Shown: positions 1 through 5,807, counted from the stretch's first letter. The stretch is DNA of 5,807 nucleotides from Candidatus Hydrogenedentota bacterium (GCA_003557825.1 PWNM01000499.1:1-5807); one strand, 5' to 3'. Notes: generated by a model from the sequence alone, not told the origin. Made by a program: numbers and translations.

Positions 1-2
1 CC

Positions 3-638
3 ACCTTTGGCATGACCTTCCCGCTGGTGACCAAGGCGGACGGTTCCAAGTTCGGCAAGACCGAGGCCGGTACCATTTGGCTCGATCCGAAACGGACTTC
101 CCCTTACCGCTATTACCAGTTTTGGTTGAACCAGAGCGATGCCGATGCGCCCCGGTTCCTGCGGTATTTCACGTTCCTGTCTCCCGAGACGATCGCCGAA
201 CTCGAGGCCGAATTGGCCGCCGCACCGGAAAAACGGATTGCCCAGCGCCGCCTCGCCGAGGAAGTCACTCGCATGACCCATGGCGAAACGGCCCTTGCCA
301 ATGCTCAACGGGCCACGGAAGCCATGTTCGGCGGGACGTTGACCGGTTTGGACGATGCCATACTCGAAGATATCTTCAGCGAAGTGCCTTCGTCCGAAGT
401 ACCGCGAAGCGCGTTGTCGGGCGATCGATTGCTGTTGGATGTGTTGGCGGAAGCGGGCGTGTTCCCGAGCAAAGGCGAAGCCCGACGGATGGTTAAAAGC
501 GGCGGATTGTACCTGAACAACGAACGCATCGCCTCCGATGACACCGCACTCACCGAGCAGTGCCTCTGCTCCAATAGCCTGGCGGTCATCCGCAAAGGCA
601 AGAAGAACTACCACTTGCTGCGGTTTATCGATGGGTGA
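3..638 (+). CDS. tyrS: Tyrosyl-tRNA synthetase, C-terminal half (5' end outside window)
   Basis: Class I aminoacyl-tRNA synthetase that activates tyrosine with ATP and loads it onto tRNA-Tyr in the cytoplasm. The frame is open from position 3, and about 211 residues are visible. They start just before the second ATP-binding signature, KFGKT (visible residues 16-20), the TyrRS version of KMSKS. The following stretch, with TIWLDPKRTSPY and YQFWLN, is typical of the bacterial TyrRS catalytic and anticodon-binding regions. From about visible residue 140 there is an S4-type RNA-binding domain (LAEAGVFPSKGEARRMV, then GGLYLNNERI), ending in a KKNYHLL tail like that of the E. coli enzyme. By comparison with E. 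coli TyrS (about 424 residues), roughly the first 215-220 residues, with the HIGH motif, lie upstream of the window. The internal ATG at position 12 is not the start. The gene converges on the four-helix-bundle gene. Confidence 0.97.
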   Translation, partial: TFGMTFPLVTKADGSKFGKTEAGTIWLDPKRTSPYRYYQFWLNQSDADAPRFLRYFTFLSPETIAELEAELAAAPEKRIAQRRLAEEVTRMTHGETALANAQRATEAMFGGTLTGLDDAILEDIFSEVPSSEVPRSALSGDRLLLDVLAEAGVFPSKGEARRMVKSGGLYLNNERIASDDTALTEQCLCSNSLAVIRKGKKNYHLLRFIDG

Positions 639-642
639 GCAA

Positions 643-713
643 TAAAAACTTTCATCTGAGATCTCAGATCTGAAATTTGAGATCTCAGATCTGAAATCAC
701 AAAGCGTTATTTT
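643..713. terminator. Possible bidirectional terminator between convergent genes
   Basis: The 654-697 palindrome can fold into a long, AT-rich hairpin on either strand. On the plus strand, downstream of tyrS, it is followed about 10 bases later by TTATTTT (707-713). On the minus strand, downstream of the four-helix-bundle gene, it is followed by a T-rich run complementary to 643-648. Both runs are offset by several bases from the stem and the stem is not GC-rich, so this is not a textbook Rho-independent terminator. Its place between two convergent genes fits the role. The function is inferred. Confidence 0.4.
658..699. repeat. Heptamer-built tandem and palindromic repeat
   Basis: Two 21-base units (658-678 and 679-699) lie head to tail. 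Each is made of three related 7-mers: GAGATCT, CAGATCT and GAAATTT (the last copy reads GAAATCA). The shared pattern is S-A-R-A-T-Y-T. A 20-base stretch starting at 657 recurs exactly at 678. Because the heptamers are nearly self-complementary, the block from 654 to 697 is also one long imperfect palindrome centred between 675 and 676; mismatches fall at the heptamer edges (672/679, 665/686, 658/693) and at 656/695. It fills most of the 68-base gap between the convergent tyrS and four-helix-bundle genes, and is AT-rich against a GC-rich background. I do not recognise a named element. Confidence 0.85.
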
Positions 714-1219
714 CCCTTTTCCGGATCAGGATATATCTCCGGTCGAGCTTCGTGTAGCTTATGGGCAAGATATCGTCGGAACTCCTCGGCCTGCTGCTTT
801 GATTCGTATTGCTGGCGCGTTGCATCGTTGAGGTGCCGTTGACCCTTGATATCCGTGTTCTGCAGGCTGTCTGCCCAAGCGCGGATCTGCCGGGAACAGC
901 TTTCGGATAGCCGGGTCAGTTTTGGAATTTGCCCTCGGAGATGAGCCGAATCCGGAAGGCGTTCGATAAGATGAAGCATAGAACGTACCTCTCCGGCCGA
1001 ACCACGGGCTATGTACAAAAAGGCAAGTAGCTCTGCGGTTGAGCCACGTTCGAACCCCTCGGCGATATTGTTGGACACAGATAGAGCGGCGCGGCGGATC
1101 TGGTCGCGGAGATCGCCCGGTTGGCTGAAAAACCGGTCGCGAGTTAGGGCATATATACCTTCAGCCAGATCCATGGCAGCCTTCCAACAGGGCAGCTCCT
1201 CAAATCGTTTGTACTTCAT
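707..1219 (-). CDS. Four-helix-bundle protein, 23S rRNA intervening-sequence (S23/IVP) family
   Basis: A 170-residue cytoplasmic protein of the family first described from open frames inside 23S rRNA intervening sequences and since seen at many chromosomal sites; its biochemical role is not settled. Diagnostic features are an N-terminal F-x-x-L-x-x-W-K-A-A-x-x-L pattern (residues 6-18), IYALT (22-26), and the strongly conserved QIRRAALSVSNNIAEGFERG (40-59). FLYIARGSAGEV follows at 67-78. The family core ends near residue 120. Residues 121-170 form an extra charged, helix-prone tail, so the protein is longer than the usual 115-130 residues. The ATG is preceded at 6 bases by AAAGGG (1226-1231), which lies in the 13-base gap after the GH-like gene, so it is probably the last gene of that operon. 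It does not lie in an rRNA gene here. The 7-base-periodic repeat begins 8 bases past its stop codon. Confidence 0.92.
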   Translation of the reverse strand: MKYKRFEELPCWKAAMDLAEGIYALTRDRFFSQPGDLRDQIRRAALSVSNNIAEGFERGSTAELLAFLYIARGSAGEVRSMLHLIERLPDSAHLRGQIPKLTRLSESCSRQIRAWADSLQNTDIKGQRHLNDATRQQYESKQQAEEFRRYLAHKLHEARPEIYPDPEKGK

Positions 1220-1232
1220 GCGCTACCCTTTA

Positions 1233-3563
1233 TTAACGGTCGAAGCGGAGGCGCCAGCGGACGGTGCCGGATCGCTCTGCGGTGAAGCGCAGGCGGATGA
1301 CGGTATCGTCTTGGGTGAGGTCGTAGTCGACGTCGTAAGCCTGGCCGTCGCGCAGGGTGTAGGGCGAAGGCGCAAGGAAGTAGAGATCGTAGGTCCGTCC
1401 CCTTTCGGCGCGCCAATGGCCTTCGAGATGGCCCGTGCTTTCCGACCATCGAACATCGCTGAGTTCCGCGGTCCCTTGGGAGAGGTGATGGGGCGCGCCT
1501 ACGAACATGGGACGTCGCTGAAAGGTCCGTAGACCGAAGACGCGAACGCCGCCGGCAGGAACCGATACGGTCAATTGGTCGCGGACCGTACCATGGTATT
1601 GCTCCTCCCAGAACCCAAATACGGTGTGATAGGCCGACGGGTCGAGGTCCAGCGCCCTCAGCGGCACGGTGAGCGTCTGGGACATGTCGGGGTTATTGTT
1701 GAACAGCGCCACCACATGGGTTGTGCCGGCAGGCGACCTCAAAGGCAAACTCCAAATCCGCGGCCCGTTGCGGTCGAAAAGGTCCACCGGCCGAGCGGAT
1801 CGATCGGGGATGGGCAGGACTTTTCGTAACGCCGTCCGATCCGCTGCGTTCCAGTTGATGGCCTCCGGTCCCAGTTTGAGCGTACCCGACAATAGCGAGG
1901 CCCCTGTCAAAGCGGCCTGTCCCGCGGGGTCTCGAGGCGTGGGGATGCGTTGGCTCAGGTCAAAGATGGGTGTCCACAAAAAGGGCGTATAAAAATAGCG
2001 TTGCGCAGCGGCGGACCAATCCTGCACCGGCGTTTCGGGAAAGTAGACGCCTCGAGCAAGGGCAGCGGACAAGGGCAACGCGCCCCCGCTGACCACGATG
2101 TGATCCATACCCGCAGCCTCGCGGAGCAGTTGCATGCATTGCCGGATTGCCTCAACGGCCTTGGGTCCGTTCTCGCGATGGACAAGGGCCGTATGCAGCA
2201 CATCGGGACCGTCGGGCAGGACCAGCGCATAGAAGCCCCAATCGTCGAATACCCTGCGCGTCAGACTCAGTAGGTACTGCTCCATCAAAGGATGCGCCGG
2301 ATCCATGACATGGCCTGCAGCTTCATCGGGCTGAACGAATAAACCGGGATACTGGTCGATGCGGGGATCGCCCGGTTGGGCCCGAAAGGCATCGACGGCG
2401 ATGCCAAGGGTGACGCCCGCATCCTGGGCGGTACGTGTCAAGCGACGAAACGCGTCGGCCGAAAACCGCGCCGGTTCGAGGGCATCGTTCCCGCTTTCCC
2501 AACCCGGACCAATGGTGGCATGGGTGATGCCGGCAGCCAGCAAGCCGTCTCCCAAGGCAGTGATCCGGCGCTCCAATTCCTCAGCGGAATCGGTTCCCGA
2601 GAGGGCGATCCACCCCGCGGGTACGGCGTCGCCCCGGCTTGGAAGACGATGAGCAGCGGCGATGGCATGCCCGTAGCGCTCAAGGCCGGTCAGGGGGTTG
2701 GGTTCGGTTATGGCTACATAAAACACCTCGGAAACCAGTTGTTCGCCGGGCTCGACCGTTACAGGCGGATCGAACACGCAGGCCGCCCGGAAATGCTTGA
2801 ACTCATAGGGTTCGGGATTATCTCCGCGGGCCATTTCGATCCGGGTGGTCGAATGGTCATTGGTCAGGAATCCCGCGATAATCGACCGGCCCGTAGCCGG
2901 ATTGTGGGCGGCCAGGTTCCACTGGCTTTCGGCGTTGTCCTGCACGAGTTCGGGCGAAGGACGATCAAGGGGCTGGGTCAAGATCATCGTGTTCTCGGCT
3001 CCATGCCCCATGGACATCGAGCCGCGACCCGGCGCGCCGGTGGCCCATGGAATCAGGGCCCGTACTTGGACCGGACGGCGCCCCGTATTGATGTAGGCGA
3101 CCTGTACGCCGAAGAAGGGTTGCGTCGGATAGGTACGAATGGACCATTCGCAGTCTTGCCGCCGCAGGGTCATTCCCTGGCCTTCGCCGAGGGCATCCCG
3201 AACGATATCGCGCATACTCCAACGGCCATCGACCGACAGCCGTTTGGGGCTATCTTCTCCCTCGAGCCAGACCATGGGAAAGGCCATCTCGAAGATGGGT
3301 TCGCCCGTGCGTAGGTTCACGCTGATGGGTCCGCCGCGATGGAAGATCATGTCGTAGCTGGCCGTGCTGATGGTCCGATAGGTTTGGCGCGGACGAAAAC
3401 GTCCGTCCATTCCAACGGCGTTAAAACACAGCAAAAGCGCCAGCAGCACGGCGACAACCGTCGCAACACGGGGGCTTCTTAGCGTGAAAACGCCCCGATT
3501 CCCCCTCAGGAGCTCCGGGGCGCCGGAAATTCGTTGCACATCGTTATCGATGCTATGTGTCAA
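1233..3563 (-). CDS. Membrane-anchored GH36/melibiase-like protein, catalytic motifs apparently degenerate
   Basis: About 776 residues from the TTG at 3561-3563. A hydrophobic segment near residues 33-51 is an uncleaved anchor or a signal peptide cut after AVG. Residues about 70-290 look like an all-beta supersandwich; about 315-590 resemble the TIM barrel of clan GH-D (alpha-galactosidases); about 590-680 form a beta domain; and 690-776 a further beta-rich domain. Landmarks for the barrel are P-A-G-W (315-318), the block DPAHPLMEQYL before DDWGFYAL, and LLSGTLKLG. Where alpha-galactosidases carry DDGW, LKxD and RxxxD, this protein reads GPGW (352-355), LVLPD (447-451) and YFPETPVQDW (507-516), so sugar-binding and catalytic aspartates seem lost. 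The family call rests on these landmarks, not on a computed alignment. The start overlaps the oxidoreductase gene by 11 bases; an ATG at 3596 (787 residues) lacks a Shine-Dalgarno sequence. A role in carbohydrate binding or processing outside the cytoplasm is inferred. Confidence 0.72.
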   Translation of the reverse strand: MTHSIDNDVQRISGAPELLRGNRGVFTLRSPRVATVVAVLLALLLCFNAVGMDGRFRPRQTYRTISTASYDMIFHRGGPISVNLRTGEPIFEMAFPMVWLEGEDSPKRLSVDGRWSMRDIVRDALGEGQGMTLRRQDCEWSIRTYPTQPFFGVQVAYINTGRRPVQVRALIPWATGAPGRGSMSMGHGAENTMILTQPLDRPSPELVQDNAESQWNLAAHNPATGRSIIAGFLTNDHSTTRIEMARGDNPEPYEFKHFRAACVFDPPVTVEPGEQLVSEVFYVAITEPNPLTGLERYGHAIAAAHRLPSRGDAVPAGWIALSGTDSAEELERRITALGDGLLAAGITHATIGPGWESGNDALEPARFSADAFRRLTRTAQDAGVTLGIAVDAFRAQPGDPRIDQYPGLFVQPDEAAGHVMDPAHPLMEQYLLSLTRRVFDDWGFYALVLPDGPDVLHTALVHRENGPKAVEAIRQCMQLLREAAGMDHIVVSGGALPLSAALARGVYFPETPVQDWSAAAQRYFYTPFLWTPIFDLSQRIPTPRDPAGQAALTGASLLSGTLKLGPEAINWNAADRTALRKVLPIPDRSARPVDLFDRNGPRIWSLPLRSPAGTTHVVALFNNNPDMSQTLTVPLRALDLDPSAYHTVFGFWEEQYHGTVRDQLTVSVPAGGVRVFGLRTFQRRPMFVGAPHHLSQGTAELSDVRWSESTGHLEGHWRAERGRTYDLYFLAPSPYTLRDGQAYDVDYDLTQDDTVIRLRFTAERSGTVRWRLRFDR

Positions 3564-4590
3564 GTACCACCTCTTTGCCGGACTTGCTCGATGCATAGGC
3601 AGCGAGGGCCACTTCGAGGGCAGCCCGTCCGGCCTTCCAGTTCATCTCGAGTTTGGCCTTCCCGTCGACGATGTCGATCCAGTGGGCAATCTCGGTTTCC
3701 CAACCGCCCTTGGTGGGAGCCTTGTCGAGGGTTTTCCATTCAGTTACGCTATCCTGTCCTGCCGAGGCTTTTCCGCCACACAGGAACAAACCTTTCATGT
3801 AATCGCAGATCAACGATCCTTCCGTGCCATAGATCTCGACACCGGTGAATCCGGGCTTGCTGGTCCATCCGACCTCAATCGAGCCCAGGGAACCGTTGGC
3901 AAACTGCAACAGCAGCAAGGCGTTGTCGTCGACCTTGATCTTTTTCACCAAGGTGACCGCACGAGCCATGACCGACTTGACCGGCCCAAACAACCAGAGG
4001 GCCAGATCAATGGCGTGGATGCCCATATCGAGCATGGCGCCGCCGGCGGCAATTTTCGGGTTATAGAACGATTCCGGATCTTTCGCCCACCCCGGATAGG
4101 GGCCGCCATGGGCGAATCGCACGCGAATGCTGAACGGTTTGCCCAGCTGCTTATTCTGCAGCATCTCCTTGCAGGCCTGGGGACCCGCCATTAACCGATG
4201 GGTGAACCCGACCATGAGTTTCTTGCGGGCCTTTTTAGCCGCTTCGGCCATAGCGTCGGCCTCTTTGAGGGTCGTCGCCATGGGTTTTTCACAGAGCACA
4301 TGGCATCCCGCCTCGAGGGCTGCGATGGTGGCCTTGGCATGGTCCCGGTTCGGGGTACACACGCTGATCACGTCGAATTTCTCTTTGGCCAACATGCTCT
4401 TATAATTCTTGTATCCCTTCATCCCCGGAAAGAGTTCCTCCACTTCGGCGTGGCGCTCCTCATTCGGGTCCGCATAGGCGACCAATTCGACGTTGTCCAG
4501 CTTCTTGTATCCCGGCAAATGACACCCTTGGGCAATGGCTCCCGCGCCAATGATCCCCACTCGGTATGTTTTCTTCGATGCTTTGGTCAT
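3553..4590 (-). CDS. Gfo/Idh/MocA family NAD(P)-dependent oxidoreductase
   Basis: A 345-residue dehydrogenase of the family that oxidises or reduces sugars, inositols and related polyols with NAD(P). Residues about 8-125 form the Rossmann domain: VGIIGAGAIA (11-20) carries the GxGxxA dinucleotide-binding loop, an acidic residue (D41) ends the second strand in the usual NAD-selecting place, CTPNRDH lies at 78-84, and EKP (101-103) holds the family lysine. GFTHR (128-132) follows. The C-terminal alpha/beta domain has GGAMLDMGIH (183-192), with the Asp and His of the active-site helix. There is no signal peptide or Tat motif, so the protein is cytoplasmic. The ATG at 4588-4590 is preceded by GGAGAGGAG (4598-4606) at 7 bases; the frame runs on to 4713 but that part is non-family sequence overlapping the promoter. 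It heads the operon with the GH36-like gene. The exact substrate cannot be told from sequence. Confidence 0.93.
   Translation of the reverse strand: MTKASKKTYRVGIIGAGAIAQGCHLPGYKKLDNVELVAYADPNEERHAEVEELFPGMKGYKNYKSMLAKEKFDVISVCTPNRDHAKATIAALEAGCHVLCEKPMATTLKEADAMAEAAKKARKKLMVGFTHRLMAGPQACKEMLQNKQLGKPFSIRVRFAHGGPYPGWAKDPESFYNPKIAAGGAMLDMGIHAIDLALWLFGPVKSVMARAVTLVKKIKVDDNALLLLQFANGSLGSIEVGWTSKPGFTGVEIYGTEGSLICDYMKGLFLCGGKASAGQDSVTEWKTLDKAPTKGGWETEIAHWIDIVDGKAKLEMNWKAGRAALEVALAAYASSKSGKEVVLDT
3567..3574 (-). promoter_or_regulatory. Ribosome binding site favouring a TTG start for the GH36-like gene
   Basis: The minus strand reads AGAGGTGG here, a good match to the Shine-Dalgarno consensus, with GAGG ending 6 bases before the TTG at 3561-3563. 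The site lies inside the 3' end of the oxidoreductase gene, which fits translational coupling. No comparable sequence precedes the ATG at 3594-3596. The bases also encode part of the upstream protein, so chance cannot be excluded. Confidence 0.55.
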
Positions 4591-4627
4591 GACGAAACTC
4601 CTCTCCGCTTGGATCCAGTTTTGCATC

Positions 4628-4656
4628 AGTCTACCCCGCTTGCGTTTTCGGGTCAA
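4628..4656 (-). promoter_or_regulatory. Sigma70-type promoter of the minus-strand operon
   Basis: On the minus strand, TTGACC (4651-4656) serves as the -35 element and TAGACT (4628-4633) as the -10, separated by exactly 17 bases. Transcription would start near 4621, leaving a leader of about 30 bases that contains the strong GGAGAGGAG site before the oxidoreductase ATG. The -35 matches consensus at five of six positions and the -10 at four of six. Confidence 0.6.
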
Positions 4657-4664
4657 CGCCGCGG

Positions 4665-4694
4665 TTGATCCGGGCTGTGGCCAAAGGGTATTAT
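4665..4694 (+). promoter_or_regulatory. Sigma70-type promoter of lexA
   Basis: TTGATC (4665-4670) and TATTAT (4689-4694) form -35 and -10 elements with an 18-base spacer. Transcription would begin near 4701, about 40 bases before the lexA ATG. The -35 element lies only 8 bases from that of the divergent promoter, so the two are back to back and may compete for RNA polymerase. Confidence 0.6.
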
Positions 4695-4710
4695 CTGAAA
4701 AAGAATTCAG
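4695..4710. promoter_or_regulatory. Candidate LexA operator (CTGAA-N6-TTCAG)
   Basis: A 16-base inverted repeat with two 5-base arms, CTGAA and TTCAG, flanks AAAGAA. It abuts the -10 element of the lexA promoter and covers the expected transcription start, where a repressor would block initiation. LexA proteins normally repress their own gene, so an operator is expected here. The sequence is neither the gammaproteobacterial CTGT-N8-ACAG box nor the Gram-positive GAAC-N4-GTTC box, though its total length and outer CTG/CAG bases resemble the former. Function is inferred from position and symmetry. Confidence 0.45.
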
Positions 4711-4739
4711 CATTTAATCTGTTGCATGGGAGACCGACG

Positions 4740-5357
4740 ATGGCCAAAGGACTGACCAAACGGCAAGCTGAAATCCTCGACTTTATCATCGACAGCATCC
4801 ACGACAACGGAATGCCGCCGACCATCGCCGAGATTGGCCGCCGGTTTGAGATCACCTCGACCAATGGCGTGGCCGATCACCTCGCGGCCCTCGAACGTAA
4901 GGGCTACATCGAACGCAGCTCAAAAGCCCGGTCCATCCGGATAACACCCAAGGCTTCGGCAGGGCTCTACGAAACCCGGGTGTCCCTCGTTCCGCTCGTA
5001 GGAAGCATCGCCGCCGGCACGCCCCTCCTTGCCGAGGAGAATATCGAAGAGCACATCCCCGTTTCGGCGGGATACGGGAAAGATGGCGCCTATGCGCTGC
5101 GGATTTGGGGCGACAGCATGATCGAGGACGGCATTTTCGAAGGGGACGTGATCATTGTGGACCCCACGATACCGCCGACCAAAGGGGCTATTGTGGTGGC
5201 CCTGGTCGAGGGAGAGGCCACGGTGAAGCGCTACTACCGTCACGGCGACATGGTCGAACTGCGCCCTGCCAATGCCGCCATGAACCCGATCATCGTCCCT
5301 GCCGCCTCGGTGACGCTACAAGGCGTGGCCACCGCCCTGCAACGGGCGTTACGCTAA
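4740..5357 (+). CDS. lexA: LexA, SOS-response repressor and self-cleaving protease
   Basis: A 205-residue dimeric repressor of DNA-damage genes that cleaves itself when stimulated by RecA filaments. Residues 1-70 form the LexA-type winged helix-turn-helix: LTKRQAEILDFI (5-16), PPTIAEIGRRF (26-36) and the recognition region TSTNGVADHLAALERKGYI (39-57). The self-cleavage bond is Ala92-Gly93 in GSIAAGTPLLAEE. The peptidase S24 domain follows, with nucleophile Ser126 in GDSMIEDG and general base Lys163 in ATVKRYYR, so the protein should be fully functional. Its length is close to the E. coli protein (202). The ATG at 4740 is preceded by GGGAG (4728-4732) at 7 bases; the frame runs back to 4665, but that part covers the promoter. 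The recognition helix differs from that of E. coli, which fits a lineage-specific operator. No imuA, imuB, dnaE2, recA or other SOS gene is in view. Confidence 0.97.
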   Translation: MAKGLTKRQAEILDFIIDSIHDNGMPPTIAEIGRRFEITSTNGVADHLAALERKGYIERSSKARSIRITPKASAGLYETRVSLVPLVGSIAAGTPLLAEENIEEHIPVSAGYGKDGAYALRIWGDSMIEDGIFEGDVIIVDPTIPPTKGAIVVALVEGEATVKRYYRHGDMVELRPANAAMNPIIVPAASVTLQGVATALQRALR

Positions 5358-5372
5358 AGCAGGTTCACCCGC

Positions 5373-5807
5373 TTAGACAAGCATGTTAAGGAACATGGGC
5401 GAACCGGGCTGCGGGGGGACTCGAATCGTATCGTCTACAATAAACTCGGTTGGTTGGGCGCCCATTGCCGCTTGCGTCTCTTCCACTTGTAACACACCAT
5501 CTTCTGGGGCTACGGGCGCGGTCATGTCGGGGCCGACCGGCTGCTCGGGACCGGCGGCTTGTTGCGCTTCGGGGGCCTGTTGGGGTTCCGGAACCAATTG
5601 GTCGCGCAGTTCGGCAAACCGTTCGCGGATACGGGCCTGTTCCTCCTCGACAGTTGGAACAAGCGTGCGCGCATTCTCCACGTTTTGCCGCACCGTTGTG
5701 GCGGTAAGCTGGGGTATCGAGACGGTATCGCGGCCGAATCCGACGCGCACTTCACCGGCAGCAGCGGCGGCGGCTGTGGGAGCTCCTCCCCGGCCAAGCG
5801 GTTGTTC
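5373..5807 (-). CDS. Unrecognised Pro/Ala/Gln-rich protein, C-terminal part (5' end outside window)
   Basis: The reading frame is open from the window edge to a stop at 5373-5375, giving at least 144 residues. I do not recognise the family. In order there are a Gly/Ala-rich stretch with a run of alanines, coded by consecutive GCT/GCC codons near 5757-5774; a short ordered-looking segment, VRVGFGRDTVSIPQLTATTV; a charged, probably helical or coiled-coil segment, VEEEQARIRERFAELRDQL; a long Pro/Gln/Ala/Glu-rich linker (about 45 residues, likely disordered); and a hydrophobic-tipped end, PMFLNMLV. This layout suits a surface, scaffold or motility-accessory protein, but that is only a guess. A GTG at 5748-5750 could be an internal start; the alanine-rich coding continues upstream of it, so a longer protein is more likely. 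It converges on lexA with 15 bases between stop codons. Confidence 0.6.
   Translation of the reverse strand, partial: EQPLGRGGAPTAAAAAAGEVRVGFGRDTVSIPQLTATTVRQNVENARTLVPTVEEEQARIRERFAELRDQLVPEPQQAPEAQQAAGPEQPVGPDMTAPVAPEDGVLQVEETQAAMGAQPTEFIVDDTIRVPPQPGSPMFLNMLV

Noticed and set aside
658..699. CRISPR array
   Set aside because: The repeats are directly adjacent with no unique spacers, and there are no cas genes.
2376..3314. Long open frame on the plus strand opposite the GH36-like gene
   Set aside because: It lacks recognisable domains and lies entirely antisense to a gene with clear family features; such shadows are common in GC-rich DNA.
3535..3563. TTGACA on the minus strand (3558-3563) as a -35 element of an internal promoter
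   Set aside because: No -10-like element lies 16-18 bases downstream, and the bases are explained by coding and the probable start codon.
4591..4713. N-terminal extension of the oxidoreductase frame up to 4713
   Set aside because: The extra 41 residues have no family similarity, cover the promoter, and the ATG at 4590 has a strong ribosome binding site.
4665..4739. N-terminal extension of the lexA frame back to 4665
   Set aside because: LexA proteins begin close to the LTKRQ segment, and the extra stretch contains the promoter and candidate operator.
5358..5372. Small imperfect inverted repeat (GCAGG, TTCA loop, CCCGC) between lexA and the convergent gene
   Set aside because: Only five pairs with one mismatch and no T-run on either side, so it does not support a terminator call.
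5522..5797. Alternative minus-strand frame overlapping the terminal gene
   Set aside because: It is closed within the window and rich in Arg, Pro and Ser as expected for a shifted GC-rich frame; the frame ending at 5373 runs through the window edge and has a more natural composition.

Overview
The window is an ordinary chromosomal stretch of a GC-rich (roughly 60%), probably Gram-negative-like bacterium. It holds five protein genes, two of them cut by the window edges. No rRNA, tRNA, CRISPR array, insertion sequence or transposase is visible. The mix (a membrane-anchored alpha-galactosidase-like protein beside a Gfo/Idh/MocA dehydrogenase, plus a 23S-intervening-type four-helix-bundle protein) is typical of large-genome environmental lineages such as the PVC superphylum or Hydrogenedentota. 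This placement is a guess from gene content.

Layout. (1) Positions 1-638, plus strand: the C-terminal half of tyrosyl-tRNA synthetase. (2) 639-706: a short gap between convergent genes, filled by a heptamer-built palindromic repeat that may act as a bidirectional terminator. (3) 707-4590, minus strand: an apparent three-gene operon. In transcription order it encodes a cytoplasmic Gfo/Idh/MocA oxidoreductase, a membrane-anchored GH36-like protein whose catalytic motifs look degraded, and a four-helix-bundle (S23/IVP family) protein. The first two genes overlap and the last two are 13 bases apart. (4) 4591-4739: a divergent promoter region with good sigma70-type promoters in both directions and a candidate LexA operator. 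(5) 4740-5357, plus strand: lexA, with cleavage site and Ser/Lys catalytic pair intact. (6) 5373 to the window end, minus strand: the C-terminal part of an unrecognised Pro/Ala/Gln-rich protein converging on lexA.

The oxidoreductase and the GH-like protein probably share a carbohydrate-related job. The four-helix-bundle gene looks like an added passenger at the operon's end, next to the unusual repeat. LexA controls the SOS response and probably its own promoter. I see no clear new multi-gene system. The items most worth checking are the apparent loss of catalytic residues in the GH36-like protein, the 7-base-periodic palindromic repeat beside the four-helix-bundle gene, and the unusual candidate LexA operator.
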